DNA from: Sphingobium yanoikuyae
Lineage (GTDB): Bacteria > Pseudomonadota > Alphaproteobacteria > Sphingomonadales > Sphingomonadaceae
Reading direction: 5' to 3'
Length of the DNA stretch: 64,000 nucleotides
NCBI RefSeq assembly: GCF_013001025.1
Contig: NZ_CP053021.1
Coordinates: 2,501,001-2,565,000, forward strand
Positions 37,990 through 47,001 of this stretch are shown piece after piece. The first letter of the stretch is position 1; every line of letters starts with the position of its first letter. A model generated the notes under the pieces. That model was not told the DNA's origin and made no database searches. It saw only the letters and a program-made list of their open reading frames with translations. Position numbers and translations under genes: made by a program.

Positions 37990-38343
37990 GCTCGGTCCTC
38001 AAACGCTAGAAGCAGGGGCGGACCGGCACGAGCCGGGTGTTGGAAACCTGACGAATGTACAGGCGCATGCGCCTTTATCGGCAAGCCGATTGGACATGCG
38101 CGCATGCCACCCGGCCTCCGAATAGGTGACCGAGTTCATTCGTTGAGGTTTCCACGCCCCATCGCCGAGCTTTCATCGACGACATCGCATCCGTCGCAGA
38201 TCGGAAGTCAATCTGCAAGAACGACGCTTTAGCCCGGTCAACTTTAGCCCGGCCACCGCCAAGGGCCGGCTGTAAATGCGCATTCACTTGCGCCTTTATC
38301 AATCAGGAAATCCGGGATATTCAAATAAAGGCGGTTGAGATTG
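37990..38343. other. Stretch without supported genes
   Basis: About 350 bases. Open frames here have no ribosome site and no recognisable domain. Repeated GCGCC/TTTATC words occur near 38066 and 38292. Probably degenerate island DNA. Confidence 0.4.
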
Positions 38344-38368
38344 GGGTTCGAATCCCACCGCTTCCGCC
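38344..38368 (+). repeat. tRNA-Ser 3'-end fragment, possible attachment scar
   Basis: GGGTTCGAATCCCACCGCTT followed by CCGCC matches the T-loop, acceptor stem and CC of a tRNA-Ser of the GGAAGCG...CCGCTTCC type. No matching GGAAGCG 5' half is found in the preceding 100 bases, so it is not a functional tRNA. It is followed by a run of eight C. This is the usual footprint of an element once integrated at a tRNA-Ser gene. Confidence 0.7.
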
Positions 38369-38710
38369 CCCCCCTCATGGCAGCAACCTGACCAAGGCCG
38401 ACCGACGGCTGGGGCAACTACTGCCACTTCGTCGCCCCAGATGACCAAATAAACGGCTCCATTCGGGTCTGCTAAGATCGAACCAAGCAGTGGGGGGGGG
38501 GCGTGCGGCGTGCCTTGGCGTTCAGAAGCAAATAGCCCTGTTGTTGACCCATGAGTATATCTCATAGGTCGTGGCCGACCCCAATGTGCCCATACGCGCC
38601 GACGATGCCTAATTTCCGTATCGCCATCTTCTCCAGCACCAATGGCCAAATTTCAAACCTTTAGCATTGCCAATAGGAGCAGCGGCCACCGCCTCTCCCT
38701 TCATACCGGG
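38369..38710. other. Homopolymer-containing intergenic DNA
   Basis: No credible gene. It contains C8 (38367-38374, overlapping the tRNA fragment) and G10 (38492-38501), unusual in this genome context and sensitive to slippage or assembly error. Confidence 0.5.
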
Positions 38711-38735
38711 GTAGAAAAACTTTTTTGTCTACCAA
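38711..38735. promoter_or_regulatory. Candidate GntR-type site upstream of the right pectin block
   Basis: GTAGA and TCTAC form inverted arms (38711-38715, 38728-38732), and TTGTCTACCAA at 38725-38735 fits the general FadR/GntR half-site pattern (GTnnAC). It differs from the TTGTATGATAA sites in the left block. Function is inferred from position about 60 bases before the receptor start. Confidence 0.3.
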
Positions 38736-38792
38736 TTCCGTTACCTTTAGCCCGCCCCTCGTCCAATAGTCCGACAAAAGGGGTCCTCTGTC

Positions 38793-41576
38793 GTGCATCG
38801 TCTTACCAGCGCCGTCTTCCTGCTTCTCTCTACGACATCCACCTTCGCCCAGGCGCAAGACCAATCCGCGCAGCAAGCCACTCAGGAAGGGGCAACGGAA
38901 CGCTCCGACATCGTCGTCACCGGCATCCGCAAGAGCCTGGCCGACGCGCTGGCAGTGAAGCGCCAGTCCGCGCAGGTCGTCGACGTCATCTCGGCCGAGG
39001 ATGTCGGCAAGTTTCCCGACAAGAATATCGGCGAAGCGCTCCAACGCGTGACCGGGGTCCAGATCACCCGCGGCGGCGGTGAGGGCCAGGCGATCACCAT
39101 TCGCGGCGCCGATCCATCACTCAACCGGGTCGAGATCAACGGCCAGTCGGCCCTCTCGACGTCGATCGCTGCAGCCGCAGGGAATGGCAGCAACCGCGCG
39201 GTCGACTTCCGCGACCTGCCCGCCGAATTCGTCTCGCGCCTCGAAGTGCTCAAGTCCGCCACGCCCGACATGACCGAAGGCGGCCTGGGCGGCACGGTAC
39301 GGATCATCACGCGCCGCCCGTTCGATGCGAAGGAAGGCTATCTGGCCGGGTCGGCACAGGGCATCTACAATGAACTGGCGGACAAGGTGGATCCCAAATT
39401 CGCGCTGATCGGCTCCAAGCTGTTCGCGCATGACACGATCGGCGTGCTGCTGTCGGGCACCTATGAAGATCGCACCATCCGCTACGATCAGGCGCGCACC
39501 ACCGGCTGGCGCCAGGTGGAAACGGTGCAACCGGCAACGCCCGCCAACCAGAACTGCCTGTCGGGTCGCAACCAGGCGCGCTGCGTCGACCTGGACGGCA
39601 GCGGCTTTGGCGATTTCTATCCGGACATTCCGCGCTACATCACAGCGACCGAGCCGACCAAGCGCTATGCCCTCAATGGCATCGTCGAATGGCGCCCGGA
39701 CGATAATTTCAAGGCCTATGTCGAGGGCACCTTGACCAAGAGCGACACGCGGTCGGACGACCAATATCTCCAGCTTTCGACTACCCAGTCGGTCGCCAAT
39801 GGCGGCATCGATCCGACCGGCGTCGTGATCCGTGACGAAACGGCGCAGACCGTCACCTTCGTCAACAACAGCGCCGCAGGGACTGGCCCCAGCGTCAATT
39901 ATCGCAGCGTCATCGGCGGGCTGCGCCGTCGCACCTTCAACGGCATCGTCGGCGCGGAATGGCAGGTCGGCAAGGTCAAGCTGTCGGCCCGTGGCACCTA
40001 TGCCGCGTCGCGCGTGTTCAATGACGAAGTGGACGTGACGGCTTCGGTATCCGGCAAGGATGCCCTGCCCTGGATCACCATCGACTATAATAATCCGCAG
40101 CATGCCCCCAACATCATCCTGCCGATCGACACCACCACGACGCAGGGGATCAACACGCTGTCCGTCGAGGCGCGGCCGCGCCTCAACCGTCAGCAGGAAC
40201 AGGGCAGCAAGTTCGACGCCGAATATCGGCCGGACAATGACGGCCTGCTGACATCGCTGAAGGGCGGCATCGAACAGAACAGGCTGGTGTCGAGCAGCCG
40301 CTTCAGCAACGCGGTCTATACGCTGAACGGCATCACGGGCCAGACCACCTTGACCCGGTCAGGCATCAGCGGCACGCAGGTTTTGGCGACCACGACGCCC
40401 GCGGCCCAACTCGCGACGATCCAGAGCCTGCTCAACAATTATGGCGGCATGGGCGACGGCAGCTTCTTCAAGACCGGCGACCTTGGCTTTTCCGGCATCG
40501 ACCGCTGGTGGAACCTGGGCGATGACCTCGCCAATGCGATCGGCATTCCCGATCCCTATACCAGCATATCGCCGCTCGACACCTATCGGGTGAAGGAAGA
40601 AACCATCGCCGGCTATGGTCAGGCCGCGTTCAAGGCCGATCTGGGCTTCGACCTGTCGGGCGTGTTCGGCGCGCGCCTGGTCCACACCCGCACCATATCG
40701 ACCGGCAGCCAGAGCAGCGGCGGCGTCATCACCCCTGCCCGCTACACCGGCGAATATACCGTTCTGCTGCCGTCCGCGAACCTGCGTGCCGAACTCGTCC
40801 CCAACAGGCTGGTGGTGCGCGCCACCGCGTCTGACGTGCTGGCCCGCCCCGCCCCTTCGCAAATGGCGCCCAATGTCCGGCTCGATCCCGTCGGGCTGAC
40901 CGGATCGCGCGGCAATCCGGGGCTGAAGCCCTATCGCGCCTGGCAATATGATCTGGGCGTCGAATATTATATCTCGCGCACCAACTATCTGTCGGTCACC
41001 GCTTTCCGCAAGGATATCAAGTCCTTCATCGACACCGACAGCCGTGAGGAGGAAATTGACGGGCAAGTCTACACCATCCGCCTGCCGGTCAACGGCACCC
41101 AGCATGTCACCATCCAGGGCGTGGAGGCCGGCGTGCAACTGGGCCTCGATTTCCTGCCCGGCATGTTGAGCCATTTGGGGGTGATCGCCAACTATACCTA
41201 CAACAAGGACAAGGGCTATGAAGGGCGTGATTATTTCACCAATGCCAGCCTGCCCTTCCCCGGCGTGTCGCGGAACAGCTATAATGCCTCGCTCTTCTAC
41301 GATGACGGGCGCTTCGCCATTCGCGGATCCTATAACTGGCGCAGCCGCTATCTGATCAACGCGGTCGATCGCGGCAACAATCCGTCCTTTGGCGAAGCCT
41401 TTGGCCAGTTGGACGGATCAGCCAGCTATGTCGTCAACCCGCATGTCTCTCTGTTCCTGGAGGGCGTCAACCTGACCGATTCCACCCGGATCGAGAATGC
41501 CAACAGCATCTATCGTCGCAACGTGATCGAAACATATGGCCGCCGCATCTATTTCGGCGTCCGGGCAAAGCTGTGA
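38793..41576 (+). CDS. Large TonB-dependent receptor (TonB-Xanth-Caul type), right pectin block
   Basis: Start GTG 38793 follows AAAAGGGGT; 927 residues. Signal peptide ends TFAQAQ; TonB box DIVVTGIRKSL; plug motifs VGKFPDKNIGEALQRVTGVQ, ITIRGADPSLNRVEINGQ and TEGGLGGTVRIITRRPFD; barrel ends RIYFGVRAKL. It is a classic oligosaccharide-type receptor. The downstream DUF6250 and PL26-like genes overlap or follow closely, so rhamnogalacturonan fragments are the likely cargo. It is not a close copy of the 24623 receptor (different plug loops). Confidence 0.9.
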   Translation: MHRLTSAVFLLLSTTSTFAQAQDQSAQQATQEGATERSDIVVTGIRKSLADALAVKRQSAQVVDVISAEDVGKFPDKNIGEALQRVTGVQITRGGGEGQAITIRGADPSLNRVEINGQSALSTSIAAAAGNGSNRAVDFRDLPAEFVSRLEVLKSATPDMTEGGLGGTVRIITRRPFDAKEGYLAGSAQGIYNELADKVDPKFALIGSKLFAHDTIGVLLSGTYEDRTIRYDQARTTGWRQVETVQPATPANQNCLSGRNQARCVDLDGSGFGDFYPDIPRYITATEPTKRYALNGIVEWRPDDNFKAYVEGTLTKSDTRSDDQYLQLSTTQSVANGGIDPTGVVIRDETAQTVTFVNNSAAGTGPSVNYRSVIGGLRRRTFNGIVGAEWQVGKVKLSARGTYAASRVFNDEVDVTASVSGKDALPWITIDYNNPQHAPNIILPIDTTTTQGINTLSVEARPRLNRQQEQGSKFDAEYRPDNDGLLTSLKGGIEQNRLVSSSRFSNAVYTLNGITGQTTLTRSGISGTQVLATTTPAAQLATIQSLLNNYGGMGDGSFFKTGDLGFSGIDRWWNLGDDLANAIGIPDPYTSISPLDTYRVKEETIAGYGQAAFKADLGFDLSGVFGARLVHTRTISTGSQSSGGVITPARYTGEYTVLLPSANLRAELVPNRLVVRATASDVLARPAPSQMAPNVRLDPVGLTGSRGNPGLKPYRAWQYDLGVEYYISRTNYLSVTAFRKDIKSFIDTDSREEEIDGQVYTIRLPVNGTQHVTIQGVEAGVQLGLDFLPGMLSHLGVIANYTYNKDKGYEGRDYFTNASLPFPGVSRNSYNASLFYDDGRFAIRGSYNWRSRYLINAVDRGNNPSFGEAFGQLDGSASYVVNPHVSLFLEGVNLTDSTRIENANSIYRRNVIETYGRRIYFGVRAKL

Positions 41577-42268
41577 TGCGGCGCGATACGCTGGCAGGCC
41601 TGGCGGGGGCTATGCTCCTGCCGGCCTTTGCCCGTGCCGCTACCGGCCGCCTGCTGCATCGGGACGATTTCCGGCATGGGCTGGGCCAATGGCAGATCGA
41701 AGCCGAAAAGCCCGCCACGGTGCGCGCGCAGGGCGGGCTGCTCGATATCGAAGCCCCCGCCGGGCTTACCCTGTGGTTCCGCCCGCTGCTCTACGGGCCT
41801 CTCGAAATCCGCTATCGGGCGCAGGCCGTGGCGCAGGGCGGACCGCATGATCGGGTGAGCGATCTCAACTGCTTCTGGATGGCCAATGACCCCGCGCTGC
41901 CAGACGGCGATGTCCTGGCCCGACCGCGCAGCGGCAAGTTCGAGGAATATGACAGCCTGCAGACCTATTATGTCGGGCTGGGCGGCAACGGCAACAGCAC
42001 CACCCGCTTTCGCCGCTATGTCGGCAGCGCCGGCGAGCGACCACTCTTGCCGGAAAACGACCGGCGCGGGTCCGAAGACATGCTGGTCGCCAATCGCTGG
42101 CAGGAAATCGTCCTGACCGCAGACGGGAACGAGATCACCTTCTTGCGCGATGGCCAGCGACTGTTCGCCTTTCAGGACGATCATCCCTACACCCATGGCC
42201 ATTTCGCCCTGCGCACCACCGCCAGCCATCTGAAAATCCGCGACTTCACCGTTCGCGCACTTCGCTGA
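41576..42268 (+). CDS. DUF6250 family secreted protein
   Basis: The ATG at 41576 shares its A with the TBDR stop (TGATG). The 230-residue product has a Tat-like signal (MRRDTLAGLAGAMLLPAFAR) and a jelly-roll domain with LLHRDDFRHGLGQWQIE, DRVSDLNCFWMANDPALPDG, KFEEYDSLQTYYVGLGGNGN and the end HGHFALRTTASHLKIRDFTV. This pattern matches DUF6250, seen in Bacteroidetes and proteobacterial pectin loci. It may bind or cleave pectic chains; activity is not established. Confidence 0.8.
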   Translation: MRRDTLAGLAGAMLLPAFARAATGRLLHRDDFRHGLGQWQIEAEKPATVRAQGGLLDIEAPAGLTLWFRPLLYGPLEIRYRAQAVAQGGPHDRVSDLNCFWMANDPALPDGDVLARPRSGKFEEYDSLQTYYVGLGGNGNSTTRFRRYVGSAGERPLLPENDRRGSEDMLVANRWQEIVLTADGNEITFLRDGQRLFAFQDDHPYTHGHFALRTTASHLKIRDFTVRALR

Positions 42269-42282
42269 CCCAAGGAAACCGC

Positions 42283-44979
42283 ATGCCCCTCTCCCGCCGC
42301 GCCCTGCTCCAGTCCAGCCTGCTGAGTGGCGCCGCGCTCGCCCTGCCGACACCCGCGCGCGCCGCGAAGGCGCTGCCGACAACGAATGTGCATTGGTTAG
42401 ACGGCAGCCCGCCAGCCTGGGACGGCGGCCAGAGCTGGGGCACGCCCTGGCCGCGCGACACGCTGCGCACAACGGACCGGCTTCAGGCCCATGGTGCAGA
42501 TGGTACCATATTGCCGCTGCAAAGCTGGCCGCTGGCCTATTGGCCGGACGGATCGATCAAATGGAGCGGCCATGCGCTGCCGGCGATGATCGACAAAGCC
42601 CCCTCCCATGTCTCGATCGGCATCGGACGCAATCCCGCTCCCGCGCATCCCGTCCGCGTCGAACAGCAGGCCGATGCCGTGCTGGTGCAGGTTGGCGCGA
42701 CATCCTGGCGCCTACCACGCACGGGCAGCGCCATCATCGCCGCGGCAGAACGGGATGGCCAAACCCTGCTGCGCAATGTCCATCTGCTGGCCAGCGCCCA
42801 GAATGCGGCGTCCGACGAGGAATCGGAAAATCTGTCGGTCCAGCGCTATACCAGCCGGATCGACGCGCTGACCGTCGAACAAAGCGGTCCGGTCCGTGCC
42901 GTCGTCAAGGTGGAGGGCAGTCATGCCGACAACGGCCGCCAATGGCTGCCCTTCAGCCTGCGCCTCTATTTCACCGCCGACAGTCCGGCCGTCCGCATCG
43001 TCCACAGCTTCATTTGGGATGGCGACGCCGATCGCGATTTCCTGCGCGGTCTCGGCATCCGGGCGCAGGTGCCGATGGCCGCGCCCTTGCACGATCGACA
43101 TGTCCGCATCGCCACCGATCATGGCCTGTTCAGTGAAGCAGTTCGGCCGCTCACGGGCCTCCGCCGCGATGTCGGCGAAGCCTTTCGTCAGGCACAGATT
43201 GACGGACGCGCAACCCCATCGGTCGACACGCTGCCGGATCGGCTGCGCCAGTTGCTCGACAGTATCCCGGCATGGGGCGATTTCCGGCTGTTCCAGGGCA
43301 ATGCCCAGGGTTTCACCCTGACCAAGCGCACCCGCAAGGGGCGTGCGCCGATCCAGTCGCTCGAAGGCGATCGCGCCCGTGGGCTGGCCTATGTCGGCAC
43401 GCCATCGGGCGGCGCGGCGATCGGCATGGCCGATTTCTGGAAACGCCATCCGGTCCAACTCGATATTGACGGCGCGGCGGGAGACACGGCCGACCTGACC
43501 GCCTGGCTGCATGCACCAGACGCGCCTGCCATGGACATGCGCTCCTATCGCGATGTGCTGGGGATGACCGATTATGCCCGCCAAAATGACGGGCTGGACA
43601 TGACCTATGAGGATTATGAACCCGGCTGGGATCAGGCCAAAGGCATTGCCCGCACCAATGAATTGTGGCTCTGGGCGCTGCCCGCGACGCCCGATGCCGC
43701 AACGCTGGACAGCTATGCCGCCCAGGTGGCCCGCCCCGCCCGGTTGCAGGTCCAGCCGGATCGCATTCATGCCGCCGGCGTGTTCGGCGATTGGGCGCCG
43801 CGCGCGACCAGTGGTGCCCTGTCCCTGGCGATCGAGCGACAGAATGACCTGCTGATCGATCATTATCGCGACGAAATCGACCGGCGCCACTGGTATGGTT
43901 TCTGGAACCATGGCGACGTGATGCACAGCTATGACAGCGATCGGCATCAATGGCGGTACGACATTGGCGGCTATGCCTGGGACAATAGCGAACTGTCGAC
44001 CGACCTGTGGTTCTGGTACAGCTATTTGCGATCGGGCCGAGCGGACATATTCCGCATGGCGGAAGCGATGACCCGGCACACCGGCGAGGTCGATATCTAT
44101 CATGCCGGCCCCTGGGCCGGCCTTGGCACGCGCCATGGCGTCCAGCACTGGAGCGACAGCAGCAAGCAGCCGCGTGTATCCAACGCTGCCTATCGCCGCA
44201 TCTTCTATTATCTGACCGGCGACGAACGGGTCGGCGACCTGATGCACTCGCTGGTCCATTCCGACCGTGCGCTGCAACATGTGGATATTGGCCGCAAGGT
44301 TGCCGATCGGGCGCCGGAATCGCTGCCGCCCGGCGGGGTCGGCGCCGTCGTCAAACCCGCAGGATTACCCGACGGCGTGATCCAGCTGTCCTTCGGCACA
44401 AGCTGGGGCAGCCTGGTCGCGGCCTGGTTCACCGAATGGGAAAGGACCGGCGACCGCCGCTGGCGGGACCGCATCCTGGCCGGCATGGACAGCATCGCCG
44501 CCCTGCCCCGCCAATGGTGGGCCGGCGGCGCCAATTTCGATCTCGCCAGCGGCCGCTTCGTGTCCGGCGGCGATCATATCAGCGTCAGCCACCTCAACGC
44601 GGTCTTCGGCATTGTCGAAATCATGGCCGAACTTCTGTCGCTGGTCGATGCGCCCGGCTATCGGGCGGCCTGGATCGACTATTGCAAATGGTACAACGCC
44701 CCCGCCGACCAATGGGAAAGGCGTTTTGGCGAAGCGCCGCGCGGCCATAATCTGCGCCAGGCCCATTCGCGCCTGACCGCCTATGCCGCGCACGCGTTGC
44801 AGGACGCGGCGCTGGCAGCGCGCGCCTGGAACGAATTTCAGGATGGCGAACTGAAACCGGGCCTGACGACCATCCAGGCGGGCGACGGCATCGTGGAGAT
44901 TCCCGGCCTGTCGACAAATGGCGCAGCCCAATGGGGGCTGGCAGCAATCCAGAATCTGGCCCTGATCCCGCCAGATTGA
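42283..44979 (+). CDS. Exo-rhamnogalacturonan lyase family protein (PL26/PcRGLX-like)
   Basis: This 898-residue protein has a Tat signal (LSRRALLQSSLLSGAALALP). Three regions are visible: a beta-rich N-terminal domain (WPLAYWPDGSIKWSGHALPA), a central alpha/alpha barrel (YGFWNHGDVMHSYDSDRHQW, GYAWDNSELSTDLWFWYSYL, GPWAGLGTRHGVQHWSDSSK) and a C-terminal part with NAVFGIVEIMAELLSL. This layout fits the PcRGLX family, which releases unsaturated GalA-Rha from rhamnogalacturonan I. It would feed GH105 and KduI encoded 12-16 kb away. Confidence 0.85.
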   Translation: MPLSRRALLQSSLLSGAALALPTPARAAKALPTTNVHWLDGSPPAWDGGQSWGTPWPRDTLRTTDRLQAHGADGTILPLQSWPLAYWPDGSIKWSGHALPAMIDKAPSHVSIGIGRNPAPAHPVRVEQQADAVLVQVGATSWRLPRTGSAIIAAAERDGQTLLRNVHLLASAQNAASDEESENLSVQRYTSRIDALTVEQSGPVRAVVKVEGSHADNGRQWLPFSLRLYFTADSPAVRIVHSFIWDGDADRDFLRGLGIRAQVPMAAPLHDRHVRIATDHGLFSEAVRPLTGLRRDVGEAFRQAQIDGRATPSVDTLPDRLRQLLDSIPAWGDFRLFQGNAQGFTLTKRTRKGRAPIQSLEGDRARGLAYVGTPSGGAAIGMADFWKRHPVQLDIDGAAGDTADLTAWLHAPDAPAMDMRSYRDVLGMTDYARQNDGLDMTYEDYEPGWDQAKGIARTNELWLWALPATPDAATLDSYAAQVARPARLQVQPDRIHAAGVFGDWAPRATSGALSLAIERQNDLLIDHYRDEIDRRHWYGFWNHGDVMHSYDSDRHQWRYDIGGYAWDNSELSTDLWFWYSYLRSGRADIFRMAEAMTRHTGEVDIYHAGPWAGLGTRHGVQHWSDSSKQPRVSNAAYRRIFYYLTGDERVGDLMHSLVHSDRALQHVDIGRKVADRAPESLPPGGVGAVVKPAGLPDGVIQLSFGTSWGSLVAAWFTEWERTGDRRWRDRILAGMDSIAALPRQWWAGGANFDLASGRFVSGGDHISVSHLNAVFGIVEIMAELLSLVDAPGYRAAWIDYCKWYNAPADQWERRFGEAPRGHNLRQAHSRLTAYAAHALQDAALAARAWNEFQDGELKPGLTTIQAGDGIVEIPGLSTNGAAQWGLAAIQNLALIPPD

Positions 44980-45068
44980 ACATCTCGATCAACGACCGAT
45001 CAATTGCGACAATGATAAAAAAGGAAAAATCATAAATAGATAATATTCACCTATTCAATCTTACAATT

Positions 45069-45090
45069 CAAATGACGCCATAGTCATTTG
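45069..45090. promoter_or_regulatory. 8-bp perfect inverted repeat upstream of the second sulfur locus
   Basis: CAAATGAC-GCCATA-GTCATTTG lies in the AT-rich 173-bp gap before the aldolase gene at 45153. Symmetry and position suggest an operator for this operon; the regulator is not encoded nearby. No obvious match to the ssuC/LysR site at 16994. Confidence 0.45.
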
Positions 45091-45152
45091 ATACATATCA
45101 CGGGACTTATCTAAAAAACATCACCAGCCACGTTTGCCAACGAGAGCGGTGA

Positions 45153-45998
45153 ATGACGATAATATCGCAAAGTCACGCGGACGAATTCTCGCATCCAGCG
45201 CTACGGCGTCCCCGCATCCATGACGTTCCCCGCGATGGCGATGCGCCACGGCTGCATGCGGAAGCGGCCCGGCGCACAGTTCGGGACGAGCGGCTGCACC
45301 GCAAGCAGCAACTGGCCGCGTCGCTGCGCCTGCTGGCCCAGCATGGCGTCGAGCCTGGCCTGGCCGGCCATCTGAGCGCCCGCGACCCTGAACATGTGGA
45401 CCATTTCTGGGTCAATCCGGTCGGCGTCCCCTTTTCCCATATCCGGGTATCGGACCTGCTGCGGATCGACAGCGACGGGCGGGTCGTCGAGGGCGACGGG
45501 CCAGTCAACATCTCCGGCATCCCCTATCATCATGCGGTCCAGCGTGCCCGGCCGGACGTCGTCGGGATCGTCCATGCCCATAGTTTCCACGCCAAGACCT
45601 GGTCCGCCTTCCGGCAACCGGTCGAGCCGATCATCGCCGACCTCGCCGCCTTCCATGAGGATCAGGTGGTCTTCGTGCCCGACCGGTCGTTGGATGCCGC
45701 TACGGGGCGTGATGCCGTCGCGCAGCAGTTCGTCCAGTCACTGGGTGACCGCAACATCCTGCTCTGGGCCAATCATGGCCACTGGACCGTCGGCAACAGC
45801 GTCGAAAGCGCGGCATGGCGCTTCATTGCCTATGAAAGCGCGGCCCGCGTGCAACTGACCGCACGGGCCGCCGGAACAGCGATCGTCGATCCGCCGACCC
45901 AGCGTCCCTCTCCCGACCAGCGGGAAGGATGGGCTTGGCTCAGCTTCCTGCCCTATTGGGACGAGATCGTCCGCGCGCAGCCCGATCTGCTCGACTGA
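45153..45998 (+). CDS. Class II aldolase/adducin family protein
   Basis: This 281-residue cytosolic protein has VEPGLAGHLSARDPEHVDHF, NPVGVPFSHIRVSDLL, metal-site histidines in GIVHAHSFHAK (about 140) and NHGHWTVGNSVES (about 207), and YHHAVQRARPDV. It is the family counterpart of the aldolase at 10588 but diverged. It shares a TGATG junction with the binding-protein gene, so the two are coupled. Perhaps it breaks a C-C bond in the organosulfur compound after import; the substrate is unknown. Confidence 0.85.
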   Translation: MTIISQSHADEFSHPALRRPRIHDVPRDGDAPRLHAEAARRTVRDERLHRKQQLAASLRLLAQHGVEPGLAGHLSARDPEHVDHFWVNPVGVPFSHIRVSDLLRIDSDGRVVEGDGPVNISGIPYHHAVQRARPDVVGIVHAHSFHAKTWSAFRQPVEPIIADLAAFHEDQVVFVPDRSLDAATGRDAVAQQFVQSLGDRNILLWANHGHWTVGNSVESAAWRFIAYESAARVQLTARAAGTAIVDPPTQRPSPDQREGWAWLSFLPYWDEIVRAQPDLLD

Positions 45999-46960
45999 TG
46001 CCCCGTCAGCTTTATTCCCGGCGGGCGCTGCTAGCCGGCGCCGGCGCCCTGACGCTGGCCGGATGCGGCGCGGCCACGGAACGGGCATTGTCCGACGTGA
46101 CCCTGAGCGTCTGGCGCTACAAGACGACGGCCGGCAATTTCATGGCGGCGGCAGGACAGGCCGACACGCCATACCAGGTCCGCTATGTCGACCTGCCCGG
46201 CGGCCCGCTGGTGCTCAATGCCTATGCCGCCGGTGCGCTCGACTATGCCTATATGAGCGAAATTCCACCGGCTTTCGCGCTGCAGTCGGGCACGCCGCTC
46301 AGGCTGATCGCCACCCACCAGGGCGATGTGAACAATAGCGGCGTGCTGGTGGTGAAGGGATCAAGCGCACGGCAATTTCCCGACCTTCGCGGACGCACCA
46401 TCGCCTACACGCCCAACACCAACAATCATTATTATCTGCTCAAACTGCTCGAAGCGCATGATCTGCGCCTGTCCGACGTGCAGGCCGTCGGCCTGCCCGC
46501 CAACGACGCCAATGCCGCTTTCACGCGTGGTCATGTCGAAGCGATCGTCACCGGCGGCATTTCCGCCCTGTTGACCGAAAGCCTGCTCGGCGGACGCTGG
46601 ATCGTCCGATCGGTCGCCGGTCTCTATTCGGGCAATTTCTGCATCTCTGCCCATCCGACCGCGCTGGCCGATCCGCTCAAGCGAGCGGCGATCCGCGACT
46701 ATCTGCGCCGGGAACAGGCGACCTGGCAATGGATCGACCGAAACCCGGAACGCTGGGCGGCGCTGTCGGCAACGCTCAGTAGCCAGCCCGCCGCCCTGTT
46801 CCAGCGCCTGGCCCGCGAGGCAAGCCGGCCTGCCCTGATCGTCCCGCCCGCCAAGGCCGCCATCGCAAGCCTGCAGCATGTCGCCGACGATCTCGCCCGC
46901 TTCGCGCTGGTGCGGGATCGCCACGACCTGTCCGCGCTGTGGGAACCGGACCTGATCTGA
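45998..46960 (+). CDS. ABC substrate-binding lipoprotein, SsuA/TauA/NMT1 class
   Basis: The ATG at 45998 gives 320 residues with SRRALLAGAGALTLAGCG, a twin-arginine-like signal ending in a lipobox Cys. NMT1-type blocks are AAGALDYAYMSEIPPAFALQ, THQGDVNNSGVLVVKGS and DLRGRTIAYTPNTNNHYYLL. The MSEIPP and GDVNN motifs are shared with the 20195 protein. No permease/ATPase genes are present in this locus. It likely uses SsuBC or an unlinked transporter. Confidence 0.86.
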   Translation: MPRQLYSRRALLAGAGALTLAGCGAATERALSDVTLSVWRYKTTAGNFMAAAGQADTPYQVRYVDLPGGPLVLNAYAAGALDYAYMSEIPPAFALQSGTPLRLIATHQGDVNNSGVLVVKGSSARQFPDLRGRTIAYTPNTNNHYYLLKLLEAHDLRLSDVQAVGLPANDANAAFTRGHVEAIVTGGISALLTESLLGGRWIVRSVAGLYSGNFCISAHPTALADPLKRAAIRDYLRREQATWQWIDRNPERWAALSATLSSQPAALFQRLAREASRPALIVPPAKAAIASLQHVADDLARFALVRDRHDLSALWEPDLI

Positions 46961-47001
46961 TCGGGCCGACCGTCACGAACATCTTAAAAAAGGGGGAATT
47001 T

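Noticed and set aside
38075..38302. Minus-strand frame of 75 aa
   Set aside because: No ribosome site, no recognisable domain, and it lies in degenerate DNA.
38299..38649. Minus-strand frame of 116 aa
   Set aside because: It reads backward through the tRNA-Ser fragment and homopolymers; a tail like GFEPQSQP is typical of false frames over tRNA sequence.
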